Source: Pseudomonadota bacterium (lineage in GTDB: Bacteria > BMS3Abin14). Taken from it: a stretch of 21,097 nt of DNA. Location of the stretch: NCBI GenBank assembly GCA_003229755.1, contig QIFJ01000157.1, forward strand, positions 1 through 21,097. Reading direction: 5' to 3'. Numbering within the stretch: position 1 is the first letter of the stretch; each line of letters opens with the position of its first letter. Position numbers and translations under genes: made by a program. Shown here piece by piece: positions 13,983 to 21,097 of this stretch. The notes beneath the pieces were generated by a model, which did no database searches, was not told the DNA's origin, and saw only the letters and a program-made list of their open reading frames with translations.

Positions 13983-14366
13983 TCATTCTTCATCGTACCT
14001 GTTTTCTTTCACGACCCTTTCGTCTTCATCATTGTGCTGGATATCTTCATTCTCTTCATCGTATCGGGCATCTTCATCCTCAAGTTCCAGTTCCAGTTCT
14101 TCAATGGAATCCATAAGATACGCCACTTTGGTTCTATAGTGCACTTTGAGATCCTCGTAGTCATCAAGGTTGATCTTCTCTGACGCGTGCTCAAAGTCGA
14201 TATCTTTCAGAGCCTTGAGGTATATCTTCTTTTCGGCCTCAAGCACTCGAATCTCTTCTTCCAATTCACTTTCCTCTTCGACCCACGCAAACCTCTCGTG
14301 CATCAGTGGTTCCAGCGTATAGAAAAGAGCCGCGAGGCCAACAATCACAAAAGCCAAGGTCATCAT
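13983..14366 (-). CDS. CcmI N-terminal-like membrane-anchored coiled-coil protein
   Basis: 127 aa; start ATG at 14366 (or 14363) after GGAGGG in the end of the upstream gene. One membrane helix (residues 3-18), then a very acidic region. The segment KKIYLKALKDIDFEHASEKINLDDYEDLKVHYRTKV (47-81) is like the conserved part of CcmI/CycH, where a D-x-D/E-x-D-x-x-x-G/K-K-L pattern precedes DY. The rest is Glu/Asp-rich, likely coiled coil. It lacks the TPR half, which may be the next gene. Role: probably part of the apocytochrome-handling complex with CcmF and CcmH. The acidic C-terminus (DEENEDIQHNDEDER) is unusual. Confidence 0.7.
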   Translation of the reverse strand: MMTLAFVIVGLAALFYTLEPLMHERFAWVEEESELEEEIRVLEAEKKIYLKALKDIDFEHASEKINLDDYEDLKVHYRTKVAYLMDSIEELELELEDEDARYDEENEDIQHNDEDERVVKENRYDEE

Positions 14367-14369
14367 CTG

Positions 14370-14852
14370 TTATCCCTCCTCAACCTGCTCCAGTTCACTG
14401 TCGATTTTTCTCTGCATTTCATCGCTGAGAGCATCCTCTCCATGTAAGTAATCTTCATCGAACTCATCATCGAACTCCTCTGAAGAAGTCCACCTGCGCA
14501 CGAATACAACCGCCATACCTACGCCAAAAAGCAGACCCACCCACGGGGCAGTATAGGCAATAAGGTTAAACCCCCGCCTGGTCGGAGCTGCGAGTACCGT
14601 CTCGCTGTATTTCGCAACGAACCACCCTGTAATTTCGTCCTTGGTTTTTCCCTGGGAGATCATACTGTTTATCGTACTCTTCATTTCGTCCGCAGCCCCG
14701 CATTTACACGTATTCAGAAGCATTGTGCACCCGCAGGTACACATGAATTCCGCTTCTATCTCCGAGTTGGTAATACTGTATCCGGCTGCGGGGACCAGCA
14801 TGATCACCAGGACCACCATGGCGGCCAATCTTGAAGATTTACTCAAAACCAT
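14370..14852 (-). CDS. ccmH: CcmH-type apocytochrome thiol-handling protein, CxCxC variant
   Basis: 160 aa. Start at 14852 overlaps the end of ccmF by 14 bases and has GGGAGG. Signal peptide or anchor at residues 10-25, then EFMCTCGCTMLLNTCKCG (Cys38, 40, 42, 49, 51). CcmH proteins normally carry LRCxxC, and this CxCxC-type variant occurs in some non-proteobacterial and delta lineages. The following ISQGKTKDEITGWFVAKYSETVLAAP is the conserved CcmH helix pattern. A membrane helix (about 99-121) precedes an acidic tail. It should reduce apocytochrome CXXCH cysteines before heme attachment with CcmF. Confidence 0.88.
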   Translation of the reverse strand: MVLSKSSRLAAMVVLVIMLVPAAGYSITNSEIEAEFMCTCGCTMLLNTCKCGAADEMKSTINSMISQGKTKDEITGWFVAKYSETVLAAPTRRGFNLIAYTAPWVGLLFGVGMAVVFVRRWTSSEEFDDEFDEDYLHGEDALSDEMQRKIDSELEQVEEG

Positions 14853-16803
14853 CTTCGACCTCCCTTTTCCGCCTCCGGGGTATTACCGCCATCACACCAC
14901 CGATCAGCATCACGAAGCTTCCGATCCAGATCCAGGCAAGAAGAGGATTTACCGCGGCACGAAGGGTAATTTCCTGGTTCCTTCCTATTGCCGGCATCGT
15001 GACGTAAAGATCCTCAAGGAGGTTCATCCTCAAGCTTACTTCCGTAGTTGGCTCATCGGCGTTAACATAGTGCCTCTTCTCGGCAGTCATGGTACCCTGC
15101 GGTCGGCCGTTCTTGAAGACCGACAGGGTCGCGGCGTATATATCCCGGTTGTAGATCTGATATCTTTTCATATCATCGTACCTGAGAGCGTATGCACCCA
15201 CTTTAATTACCTGCCCCCGGGTAAGAGTGCCCTGACTCTCCTGTTTGTAAGCAGTTGACCCCGTTAAACCGATGACTATGATCACGACACCCAGATGGGC
15301 GATAAATCCACCGTATCTCCCTCTCATATTCCATAAAAGCATGGGGAAAGCCTTGGGCATCGGTTCCCCGGTCATCCTGGTCCTTGCCCTGGTTCCCGTC
15401 CAGAACTCCCTGGATATCGTAGCAACCACAAAAATGGACAGGGTAAAAGCAAGGAGTGGATAAACCTCTCGGATGCCAGCCGCAAACAGCACAACAGCTC
15501 CAGTTACGGTCACTCCGAAAGGGATCATGAAGTTTTTCTTCAGGTTGTCAGGTGATGCCTTCCTCCAGCCCATGAGAGGACAGAGACCGGTTAACAGGAT
15601 CAGAAACAGAAAGAGCGGGATGTTAACCATGTTGAAGAATGGCTGACTGACAGTGATCTTGTTACCTGTGAAGACCTCGGAGATCAACGGGAACAGGGTT
15701 CCCAGCAGCGTTGAAAATGCAATGGCCAGAAGGATTACGTTGTTGAACAGAAAGGTACTCTCCCTGGAAAGATATGACTCGAGGGAATGGTATGTTCTCA
15801 ATTCCGAGTAGCTTTCCGCTACAAGGTAAATGCCCCCGAACAGGACAACTCCCATGAACACCAGAAAATAACCGCCCAGGCCAGTGTGGCCGAAATCGTG
15901 GACTGATTGAAGAACACCGCTTCTCACAAGATATGTTCCGAAGATACTGAGAACAAAGGTCAGGACAATGAGCACCATGTTCCAGACCCTCATTATGTTT
16001 CTTCTCTCCTGAATGATGGCTGTGTGGATGAATGCAGTCGCAACCAGCCATGGGATAAAGGAAGCGTTCTCCACAGGATCCCAGGCCCAGATTCCTCCCC
16101 AGCCCAGCTCAACGTAAGCCCATTGACCGCCCAGAATGATGCCAATGGCGAGGAATGCCCACGAAAGGACATTCCAGACCCGGGTCTTTTTCAGCCATGA
16201 CTCGTCCAGCTCACCCGTCACCATTGCAGCTACTGCGTAAGCAAAAGGCACTGTAAATCCGATGTATCCGAAGAACAGCGTCGGAGGATGAAAGATCATC
16301 CCAGGATTTTGAAGCATCGGGTTGAGCCCTTGACCGTCTTTCGGGATAAAGTTCAGAAGCTCGAAGGGACTGGTTACCGATACCAGCAGAAATAGAAAAA
16401 AGCTCTGAACCCCGGCAAGAACCAGATATATGTAGGGAGTAGTTCTTTTTTCAAGGTCATGCCTTGTGTTCCTGAGTACCAAAGTCGTTATCAGTCCGAG
16501 AACCAGGGCCCAGAAAAGCAGGGAACCCTTCTGGCCGGCCCAGAATGCCGTTAGCTTGTAGAAGATCGGCAGAGCGCGGTCAGAGTAGGATGCTACATAT
16601 TCCACCTGAAAATTGTCGGAAGCAAAGAGCATCACGAGCGCTGTCGATGCCATAAGCAGAAAAATGGTGACGTTGTTAAGTGCCCTCCGGCTGCTGATGA
16701 TGAACCTCATATCGTTCTTAACGATTCCCAGAAGTATCAGCGCCATGGTGCCCAGAGTAAAAAGAAATGCCAGTAACTGTGAAAGGCTGCCGAACGTAAC
16801 CAT
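14839..16803 (-). CDS. ccmF: Cytochrome c heme lyase subunit CcmF
   Basis: 654 aa, normal for the family. Many membrane helices. The WWD heme-handling domain WGGIWAWDPVENAS is at residues 235-248. His172 (FHPPTLF), His260, His302 and the late IAHLG His correspond to the four conserved heme-ligand histidines of CcmF. The C-terminal periplasmic domain includes GSTAYKQESQ and a last helix before RRRKREV. CcmF attaches heme from CcmE to apocytochrome c with CcmH and CcmI. The genes for CcmA-E and CcmG are not in the window, although CcdA at 10.7 kb could supply reductant. Confidence 0.97.
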   Translation of the reverse strand: MVTFGSLSQLLAFLFTLGTMALILLGIVKNDMRFIISSRRALNNVTIFLLMASTALVMLFASDNFQVEYVASYSDRALPIFYKLTAFWAGQKGSLLFWALVLGLITTLVLRNTRHDLEKRTTPYIYLVLAGVQSFFLFLLVSVTSPFELLNFIPKDGQGLNPMLQNPGMIFHPPTLFFGYIGFTVPFAYAVAAMVTGELDESWLKKTRVWNVLSWAFLAIGIILGGQWAYVELGWGGIWAWDPVENASFIPWLVATAFIHTAIIQERRNIMRVWNMVLIVLTFVLSIFGTYLVRSGVLQSVHDFGHTGLGGYFLVFMGVVLFGGIYLVAESYSELRTYHSLESYLSRESTFLFNNVILLAIAFSTLLGTLFPLISEVFTGNKITVSQPFFNMVNIPLFLFLILLTGLCPLMGWRKASPDNLKKNFMIPFGVTVTGAVVLFAAGIREVYPLLAFTLSIFVVATISREFWTGTRARTRMTGEPMPKAFPMLLWNMRGRYGGFIAHLGVVIIVIGLTGSTAYKQESQGTLTRGQVIKVGAYALRYDDMKRYQIYNRDIYAATLSVFKNGRPQGTMTAEKRHYVNADEPTTEVSLRMNLLEDLYVTMPAIGRNQEITLRAAVNPLLAWIWIGSFVMLIGGVMAVIPRRRKREVEDGFE

Positions 16804-16888
16804 GGTGTTCTCCTATAAGGATATCCCGCTCAGTCACTCAGAACTGAGTCGCATTTGCTTCCTGGCAGACGATCCCTTAATTTGAGGA

Positions 16889-17449
16889 TCAATCATCGAG
16901 GAGATCTTCGTCATCGTCTCTTCTCGAGCGCGACCTTTCCTTTGAAGTCCTTCTTCTCGAACTGCTTTTTCCGCTGCTTCTTGACCCGCTGCTTCTTGAT
17001 CCGCTGGTTCTGCTTCTCTGGCTGGAGGTCTTCGAGGAACTGAAGAATTTTACGCCGGCGAAAATGAAGGTCGCGGCCCCAAAACCGATCAGGAAGACGG
17101 CCAGGGTATTGGACTTTGATCCCCCGACGCGGGTAGTCGGTACAGAATTTCCTCCGTATACCTGTGGTACCGCGCCTGTATTTACCACCAGAATAGATTC
17201 ACCGAAGCGGTTGACGAAATCCTCAATGATCCGCTGTTCAGACCATCCCTTTGCCACCATCTGTACTATTTCTGATCTGTAGTTGTCAGACTGCGGGCAT
17301 TCGCAGGTAGACAGGGCCTCATTGCAGGCACCACAGGCGCACATGAAGTTCAGGGTGACACTGGACGCTGAAATTGCATGCGCGTATGTGGGTACAGCCA
17401 ACGGCGAAAGTACAAATATGAACATTAGAATAACAATTTTCGCTCTCAT
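16889..17449 (-). CDS. Second CcmH-like protein with Arg/Ser-rich tail
   Basis: 186 aa; start at 17449 after AAGGATC. Signal peptide residues 1-25 (ending AHA). Then NFMCACGACNEALSTCEC (Cys37, 39, 42, 49, 51), similar to the ccmH motif after ccmF but with CxCxxC spacing. KGWSEQRIIEDFVNRFGESIL (67-87) is the CcmH helix pattern. A membrane helix (about 113-135) is followed by a 50-residue tail of Ser, Arg and Gly ending in DDDEDLLDD. The tail coding sequence has tandem words (GGATCAAGAAGCAGCGG type), so it is repeat-expanded. Likely a paralogue working with CcmF, first gene of the operon. 85 bp separate it from ccmF. Confidence 0.85.
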   Translation of the reverse strand: MRAKIVILMFIFVLSPLAVPTYAHAISASSVTLNFMCACGACNEALSTCECPQSDNYRSEIVQMVAKGWSEQRIIEDFVNRFGESILVVNTGAVPQVYGGNSVPTTRVGGSKSNTLAVFLIGFGAATFIFAGVKFFSSSKTSSQRSRTSGSRSSGSRSSGKSSSRRRTSKERSRSRRDDDEDLLDD

Positions 17450-17478
17450 AATCAGATCCTTTTATTTACCCCTTCTTT

Positions 17479-17730
17479 TCAGGGTAACGGGCTATGGCTC
17501 TCTTTCCACAGTGTTTCCATCTCGAATTTGTCAAACTGACGGTACACTGCCTTAAAAGAAGGCAAATTACCAGAATAAATCCTCAATTTAATCTTTGATG
17601 AAGGTTCGAATCCTTCTTTAACTTTATTCACTGAATCTGACCGAAGTGCCTTGATGAACTTTCTGATGTTCCTTTTTACCCACTCCATATACCTGTATTG
17701 GAATTTCAGCCCATGATATACCTCCCTCAA
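17479..17730 (-). CDS. Hypothetical small protein, possibly not a real gene
   Basis: 83 codons if started at a TTG at 17730; the first internal Met is at residue 15. Basic N-terminal half (WVKRNIRKFIKAL), no signal or motif. GAGGGAGG is present, but the ATG it fits (17716) opens a 2-codon frame. Composition is like a coding fragment, but the start is poor. It could be a decayed gene or chance. No family is recognised. Confidence 0.25.
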   Translation of the reverse strand: MREVYHGLKFQYRYMEWVKRNIRKFIKALRSDSVNKVKEGFEPSSKIKLRIYSGNLPSFKAVYRQFDKFEMETLWKESHSPLP

Positions 17731-18274
17731 TATTGGTGATCACACCAGGGAAAAACAATCACAGGCGTATCATCCTTTCAGTTCCCCTTGAAATCCAGAT
17801 AATTCTGGTGATTTTTGCAAAATTCATTCCCATATACCGGTTCGCGTTCGAGATCTGCCGATCGGGAAAACTGGAGATTATCCTCCAGGGAGCTTAACTC
17901 AAGAAGTTAAAAGGGGTTTTTATCAGTGAGAAACCAACAGGTTTCAGGATACGGAGGGGATATTTCATAGAAATGGATAGAGAATGTAAATATAACATGA
18001 CAAATCCATGAGCAAAACTTGCGCAACTAGTAATAATATTTCCTCGGCTGACACACGTTACCCCTTTATTTTACTGCTTTGACAGGGGGTTTTCACTGCA
18101 CTGCGTAATTTTGGCACTGATTCTATTTAATATGGGTATATGATGGTTGGAAATTAGAGCATTAGAAATTGGGGATCATCTCCATATTAGTTGGTGGAAT
18201 ATTGGTAAAGTTTTTTGTAAAGCCGGGTTTTTGGTTGCAACTTTCAACTGATAACCTGGAACCTGGAACTCGAT
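17731..18274. other. Gene-free AT-rich stretch with heptamer repeats
   Basis: No open frame, tRNA or strong terminator seen. It holds AAATTAGAG/ATTAGAAATTGG words at 18141-18174 and the AACCTGG, AACCTGG, AACTCGA block ending at 18272, next to the methyltransferase stop. A small CTGGAG/CTCCAG hairpin lies near 17875. Confidence 0.5.
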
Positions 18275-19012
18275 TCACACTCCATAAAGAATAAATTTCG
18301 CCTCATCCGTGTAACCTCTGCCTTTCCCTTCCCTGTAAAGCATGAGAGGCGGTTCTTCGATCAGTCCGCTAACCGCCGACCCATTTATTGCTTCCATTAG
18401 AATAAACGCAGGGGGTTCGTCTCTACGGGAATAGACCCTGCGAAGCCTTGCGGGTTCCATGCCTCTTTCCTTAACTGCTTTCATAAGGTCATCCATCCGT
18501 TCAGGCAAGTATATCCAGCCAGACCGCCCACCGTCTTTTAAAAGACATGAAGCCGCACGGGCGAACTCCTCAACAGTGCCAAGTATCTCATGTCGCGCAC
18601 CGGCGCGGGCAGGGTCGGGGCTGAGCCTGCCTGAACCCAATTTGTAATAGGGGGGATTGGCGACTACCAGGTCACATATTCCCGGAGTTTCCTTCCAGGA
18701 CGGATTTTTCAGATCGGCGCAGAGAAAGTCAACATTTGAAAGCCTACTCAAACTGGCGCCCTCTGCGGCCTGGTGAACCAGCTCTTTTTGAATTTCGACA
18801 CCCAGAACCCGGCAACCGGGATTGTCGCAGGCAATGACCAGACCCACGATGCCGTTGCCGCATCCCAGGTCAGCCACCCGCCATCCTGCCAGGGGTTTTA
18901 CAAAACGGGCAAGGAGTATCCCGTCAACAGTGGCCTTGACACCACTGGGACTCTGGACTACAAACAGGCCCCTGCCAGCGATTTCATCTACAACTTTTTC
19001 CTGATCACTCAT
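18275..19012 (-). CDS. tRNA1(Val) (adenine37-N6)-methyltransferase-like protein
   Basis: 245 aa SAM-dependent methyltransferase. Motif I DLGCGNGIVGL (48-58) and NPPYY (119-123), the N6-adenine type motif, followed by GSGRLSPDPARAGARHE, a signature of the TrmN6/YfiC group. Its start ATG at 19012 overlaps the rimO stop in ATGAGTGA, so translation is coupled. Both act on the translation apparatus. Related enzymes include RlmF/RsmC-like proteins, but the NPPYY plus ARHE pattern favours TrmN6. The C-terminal region (GRGYTDEAKFILYGV) matches the family's usual end. Confidence 0.85.
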   Translation of the reverse strand: MSDQEKVVDEIAGRGLFVVQSPSGVKATVDGILLARFVKPLAGWRVADLGCGNGIVGLVIACDNPGCRVLGVEIQKELVHQAAEGASLSRLSNVDFLCADLKNPSWKETPGICDLVVANPPYYKLGSGRLSPDPARAGARHEILGTVEEFARAASCLLKDGGRSGWIYLPERMDDLMKAVKERGMEPARLRRVYSRRDEPPAFILMEAINGSAVSGLIEEPPLMLYREGKGRGYTDEAKFILYGV

Positions 19013-20303
19013 CCAGGATCTTCCCAGTGAGATCGTAGGCTGAACTGCCGGTTATCCTGACGGCGACAATATCTCCCAGAACCTGTGGGCGGTCCAGGTA
19101 TACGACACCGTCAACCTCCGGAGCCTGCCCCCTGTGGCGCCCGTAGGTTCCTTTTTCGTCGGCACCTTCGATCATAACTTCAAGATCTTTACCCACCAGG
19201 ACCTTCAGACGTTCTTCCGACACCTCCTCCTGAACTGCAAGCAGGATTTCCATCCTCTCCTTCGCAAGCCCGGACGGCACCTGCCCGGGAAAGTCTGCTG
19301 CGAGTGTTCCTTCCTCCCTGCTGTAGGCGAAAACACCCAGGTGCTCGATCCCGGCGTTTTTCACAAACTGGAGCAGCTCACCGAAATCCTTTTCCGTCTC
19401 TCCTGGAAAACCTGTCATGAGTGTTGACCTGATAAAGACACCGGGCAGTCTGCGTCGCGCCAGCTCAAGTACATCATCTGCTACGGGAGCGTCCTCTCTT
19501 CCCATAAGGCTGAGTATCCTCTCCGAGACGTGCTGGAAAGGGACGTCCAGATACCGGCAGACCCTCTCATCCGAAGCTATCATATCCAGGAGCCCCTCAT
19601 CTACCCTGGATGGATGGATGTAAAGAACCCTGAGCCAGTAATCCCCCTGGACCTTCAGAACCTCCCTCAAAAGTCCTGAAAGGCTGCCTGCCCCGCCATC
19701 GAAGCCGTATCTTCCGGTATCCTGGGAGACCAGGGTTATCTCCCTGACATCCTGATCGAGGAGCCACCGAACCTCCTCAAGAACCGAGGAGGTCTCCCTG
19801 CTCGAAAACTCCCCCCGAAGGCTGGGTATCATGCAGTAGGAACAGTGGTTTGAGCACCCCTCCCCTATCTTGAGGTAGGCTCTGTGGTAGGGAAAACTTC
19901 TCAGCCGTGTGGGAAACTTATCGTGCTCGGGCTGTTTTACAGGATTTTCCCCCGTTACAGCCTCAATAACACCCTCAAGGTTCCCTGGATGAACGACGCC
20001 GTCTATTTCGGGGATTTCCCCCCTCAACTCCTCACCGTACCGGCTTACCATGCATCCCGTCACAACAAGCCTGTCGGCTCTGCCTTCTCCTTTTAGCTTT
20101 GCCAGCTCAACGATCTGATCCAGAGACTCCGTCACCGCCTCGGACAGGAAAGCGCACGTATTGACCAGAAGGCAATCCACCCGGTCGAAATCCTCAAGGA
20201 TCTGGTAGCCCTGGTTGACTAAATGACCGAGCATTACCTCTGTGTCGACTAAGTTCTTCGAACAGCCCAGACTTACTACGCCTATTTTCTTCATCTTTGT
20301 CAT
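19005..20303 (-). CDS. rimO: Ribosomal protein S12 methylthiotransferase RimO
   Basis: 432 aa radical-SAM methylthiotransferase that modifies Asp of ribosomal protein S12. N-terminal KIGVVSLGCSKNLVD with Cys14, Cys50 and Cys84 for one iron-sulfur cluster; radical-SAM CSNHCSYC with Cys150, Cys154, Cys157; and a C-terminal TRAM domain. The start is taken as ATG 20303 (MTKMKKIG) because an upstream tandem copy of this region also has ATG at the matching place (ATG AAA ACC CCC AAA AAA ATT GGT). ATG 20294 is an alternative. There is no good ribosome binding site. The stop overlaps the next gene by 8 bases. Confidence 0.95.
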   Translation of the reverse strand: MTKMKKIGVVSLGCSKNLVDTEVMLGHLVNQGYQILEDFDRVDCLLVNTCAFLSEAVTESLDQIVELAKLKGEGRADRLVVTGCMVSRYGEELRGEIPEIDGVVHPGNLEGVIEAVTGENPVKQPEHDKFPTRLRSFPYHRAYLKIGEGCSNHCSYCMIPSLRGEFSSRETSSVLEEVRWLLDQDVREITLVSQDTGRYGFDGGAGSLSGLLREVLKVQGDYWLRVLYIHPSRVDEGLLDMIASDERVCRYLDVPFQHVSERILSLMGREDAPVADDVLELARRRLPGVFIRSTLMTGFPGETEKDFGELLQFVKNAGIEHLGVFAYSREEGTLAADFPGQVPSGLAKERMEILLAVQEEVSEERLKVLVGKDLEVMIEGADEKGTYGRHRGQAPEVDGVVYLDRPQVLGDIVAVRITGSSAYDLTGKILDE

Positions 20304-20436
20304 TTGGGGGTATGCGGCGGTGATAATGGGCAATCTGCTGCGTTCTCGGTCGTCGGAAATCCTCGACGTATGTGCCCATATACGCCTCCAGTTTCCTCCT
20401 CACTGCGGCCTTGCATTTTACCCATTCTCCCTCGCC
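20269..20436. repeat. Tandem duplication, unit A (covers rimO start)
   Basis: It matches unit B (20439-20604) with a period of 170 bp. Shared pieces: AGACTTACTAC at the start, ATGCGGCGG, CCTC-ACGTATGT, CCATATACGCCTCC, and a shared end CTCGCC. Minus-strand translation of both units includes KIGVVSL (rimO start). Confidence 0.8.
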
Positions 20437-20438
20437 TT

Positions 20439-20604
20439 AGACTTACTACACCAATTTTTTTGGGGGTTTTCATAAGATTATGCGGCGGCGAAAACAGACC
20501 ACCTACTTTGTTCTCCCTCCTCGCCAATCCTCAACGTATGTCGCCATATACGCCTCCGGTTAGCTCGTCAGTCGGGCCTCGTATCTGGCCTGTTTTCTCT
20601 CGCC
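20439..20604. repeat. Tandem duplication, unit B (decayed rimO 5' end and leader)
   Basis: Older copy of unit A upstream of rimO. On the minus strand it starts a frame MKTPKKIGVVSLRRG that repeats the rimO beginning but loses the GCSKN match. It also repeats GGAGGCGTATATG, a ribosome binding site plus ATG, at 20557-20545. Confidence 0.75.
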
Positions 20605-20648
20605 TCGTTATGGGCGATGGACTATCTGCTTATTAAACCTAAATTATC

Positions 20649-20676
20649 CTTGGAACCTGGAACTTGGAACATGGAA
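20649..20676. repeat. Heptamer repeat of TTGGAAC / CTGGAAC type
   Basis: Four 7-base units just downstream of the lolA-like stop. The same word appears at 18252-18271 (AACCTGG) and inside the copper ATPase gene at 3270-3304 (ACCTGGA). Confidence 0.75.
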
Positions 20677-20686
20677 CTAGTTTATA

Positions 20687-21097
20687 TTACGGTTCGATAA
20701 TCTCCGTACCTTCAGGTATATCCCATTCAAAGAGATCATCTGAGAGTTTGACGCCGGTTTTAATATCCGAAAATTCGATCGTGGTGAGATTGCCCAGCCG
20801 GTGATGGATACGGATCCTCTCCAGCAGTCCCGTCCGGGCCGAGACGAGGATGCCGATCTTCTCGTAGGAGGTCCTCTCGTCTATGGGAAAGAGCTCCAGA
20901 GAGTATTTTCCTTCATGAATATCACTCCCGGGATAGACTCTAAACTGCTCCTCCAGACCTTCAAGACTCCTCATGAAGGTCATGGGGCCCATTCTCATCT
21001 CCTGAAGGGACATCTCCCGGCGTACTACCTGGTTCCTGCCGGGAGTGTAGATCCAGACAAGATTGTCGTTGATCACAACCCGGTGGGGCCTTTTGCC
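20687..21097 (-). CDS. lolA: LolA-like outer-membrane lipoprotein carrier (5' partial)
   Basis: The last 136 codons plus stop are visible, and the frame is open to the right edge. RPHRVVINDNLVWIYTPGRNQVV followed by FIRS-like and FEWDIPEGTEIIEP at the end resemble the C-terminal half of LolA, the periplasmic chaperone that carries lipoproteins from the inner membrane to LolB. The N-terminal signal peptide and the first strands are outside the window, so the true start is not visible; the GTG at 21076 is internal to the frame. It is in the same direction as rimO, 383 bp upstream of it. Confidence 0.8.
   Translation of the reverse strand, partial: GKRPHRVVINDNLVWIYTPGRNQVVRREMSLQEMRMGPMTFMRSLEGLEEQFRVYPGSDIHEGKYSLELFPIDERTSYEKIGILVSARTGLLERIRIHHRLGNLTTIEFSDIKTGVKLSDDLFEWDIPEGTEIIEP

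Larger units (their letters stand above)
20304..20686. other. Gene-free leader region of rimO with repeats
   Basis: 383 bp between the lolA-like gene and rimO, filled by the two tandem units and, at 20649-20676, heptamers TTGGAAC, CTGGAAC, TTGGAAC, ATGGAAC. Small open frames begin at GGAGGCGTATATG in both units (see findings); I would not annotate them as confident genes. Confidence 0.6.

Noticed and set aside
14839..14852. Possible frameshift at the ccmF/ccmH overlap
   Set aside because: It is a normal 14-base overlap with a ribosome binding site for the second gene; both ends are complete.
20304..20333. Longer RimO start at 20333
   Set aside because: This would be TTG with no ribosome binding site. 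The tandem copy supports ATG 20303.

Overview
The window looks like chromosomal DNA from an uncultured Gram-negative bacterium, most plausibly a deltaproteobacterial (Desulfobacterota-type) lineage. It carries LolA-, Lgt- and System I (Ccm) cytochrome c maturation genes, proteins with Tat and Sec export signals, and AT-rich intergenic DNA full of short heptanucleotide repeats and palindromes. The lineage is an inference from gene content; there is no rRNA or other marker to fix it. I see no tRNA, rRNA, CRISPR array, transposase or phage structural gene.

Left part (1-4992, mostly minus strand): a copper-handling operon read right to left. It starts at a strong promoter with a CsoR-type operator in its spacer (4518-4547), then csoR, two tiny one-helix proteins rich in His and Cys, a YHS-HMA-HMA-P1B copper ATPase, and a secreted Gly/His/Met-rich protein with a PepSY-like end that runs off the left edge. 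A YHS-thioredoxin-reductase-like fusion is read the other way from 4994, after a 0.5 kb spacer with two large imperfect palindromes. A small HExxH-containing membrane protein converges on it.

Middle (6433-12313): a multi-hairpin element precedes a Tat-exported flavoprotein. A pair of minus-strand genes follows: a spermidine-synthase-like protein with a signal peptide, and a separate membrane protein that resembles the transmembrane half of fused MFS/spermidine synthases. Next come ccdA and a two-helix small membrane protein, whose upstream region holds a second copy of the CsoR-like operator. A small Cys-Cys protein is read divergently from the same region.

Right-middle (12343-17730, minus strand): a cytochrome c maturation and lipoprotein operon, in transcription order: CcmH-like protein with an Arg/Ser tail, ccmF, second CcmH-like protein, CcmI N-terminal-like protein, TPR protein and lgt. 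A large multi-hairpin element, homologous to the one at 6.5 kb, lies between the CcmI-like and TPR genes.

Right end (18275-21097, minus strand): a lolA-like gene entering from the right edge, rimO, and a tRNA1(Val) methyltransferase-like gene overlapping rimO by 8 bases. The 5' end of rimO and its leader lie in an old tandem duplication of about 170 bp.

The main leads are: (1) a copper regulon with two matching operators about 7.5 kb apart; (2) a recurrent intergenic element of about 165-210 bp with several hairpins and paired substitutions between copies; (3) heptamer repeats that have also built the linker between the YHS and first metal-binding domain of the copper ATPase; and (4) a YHS-fused thioredoxin-reductase homologue without the redox CxxC.
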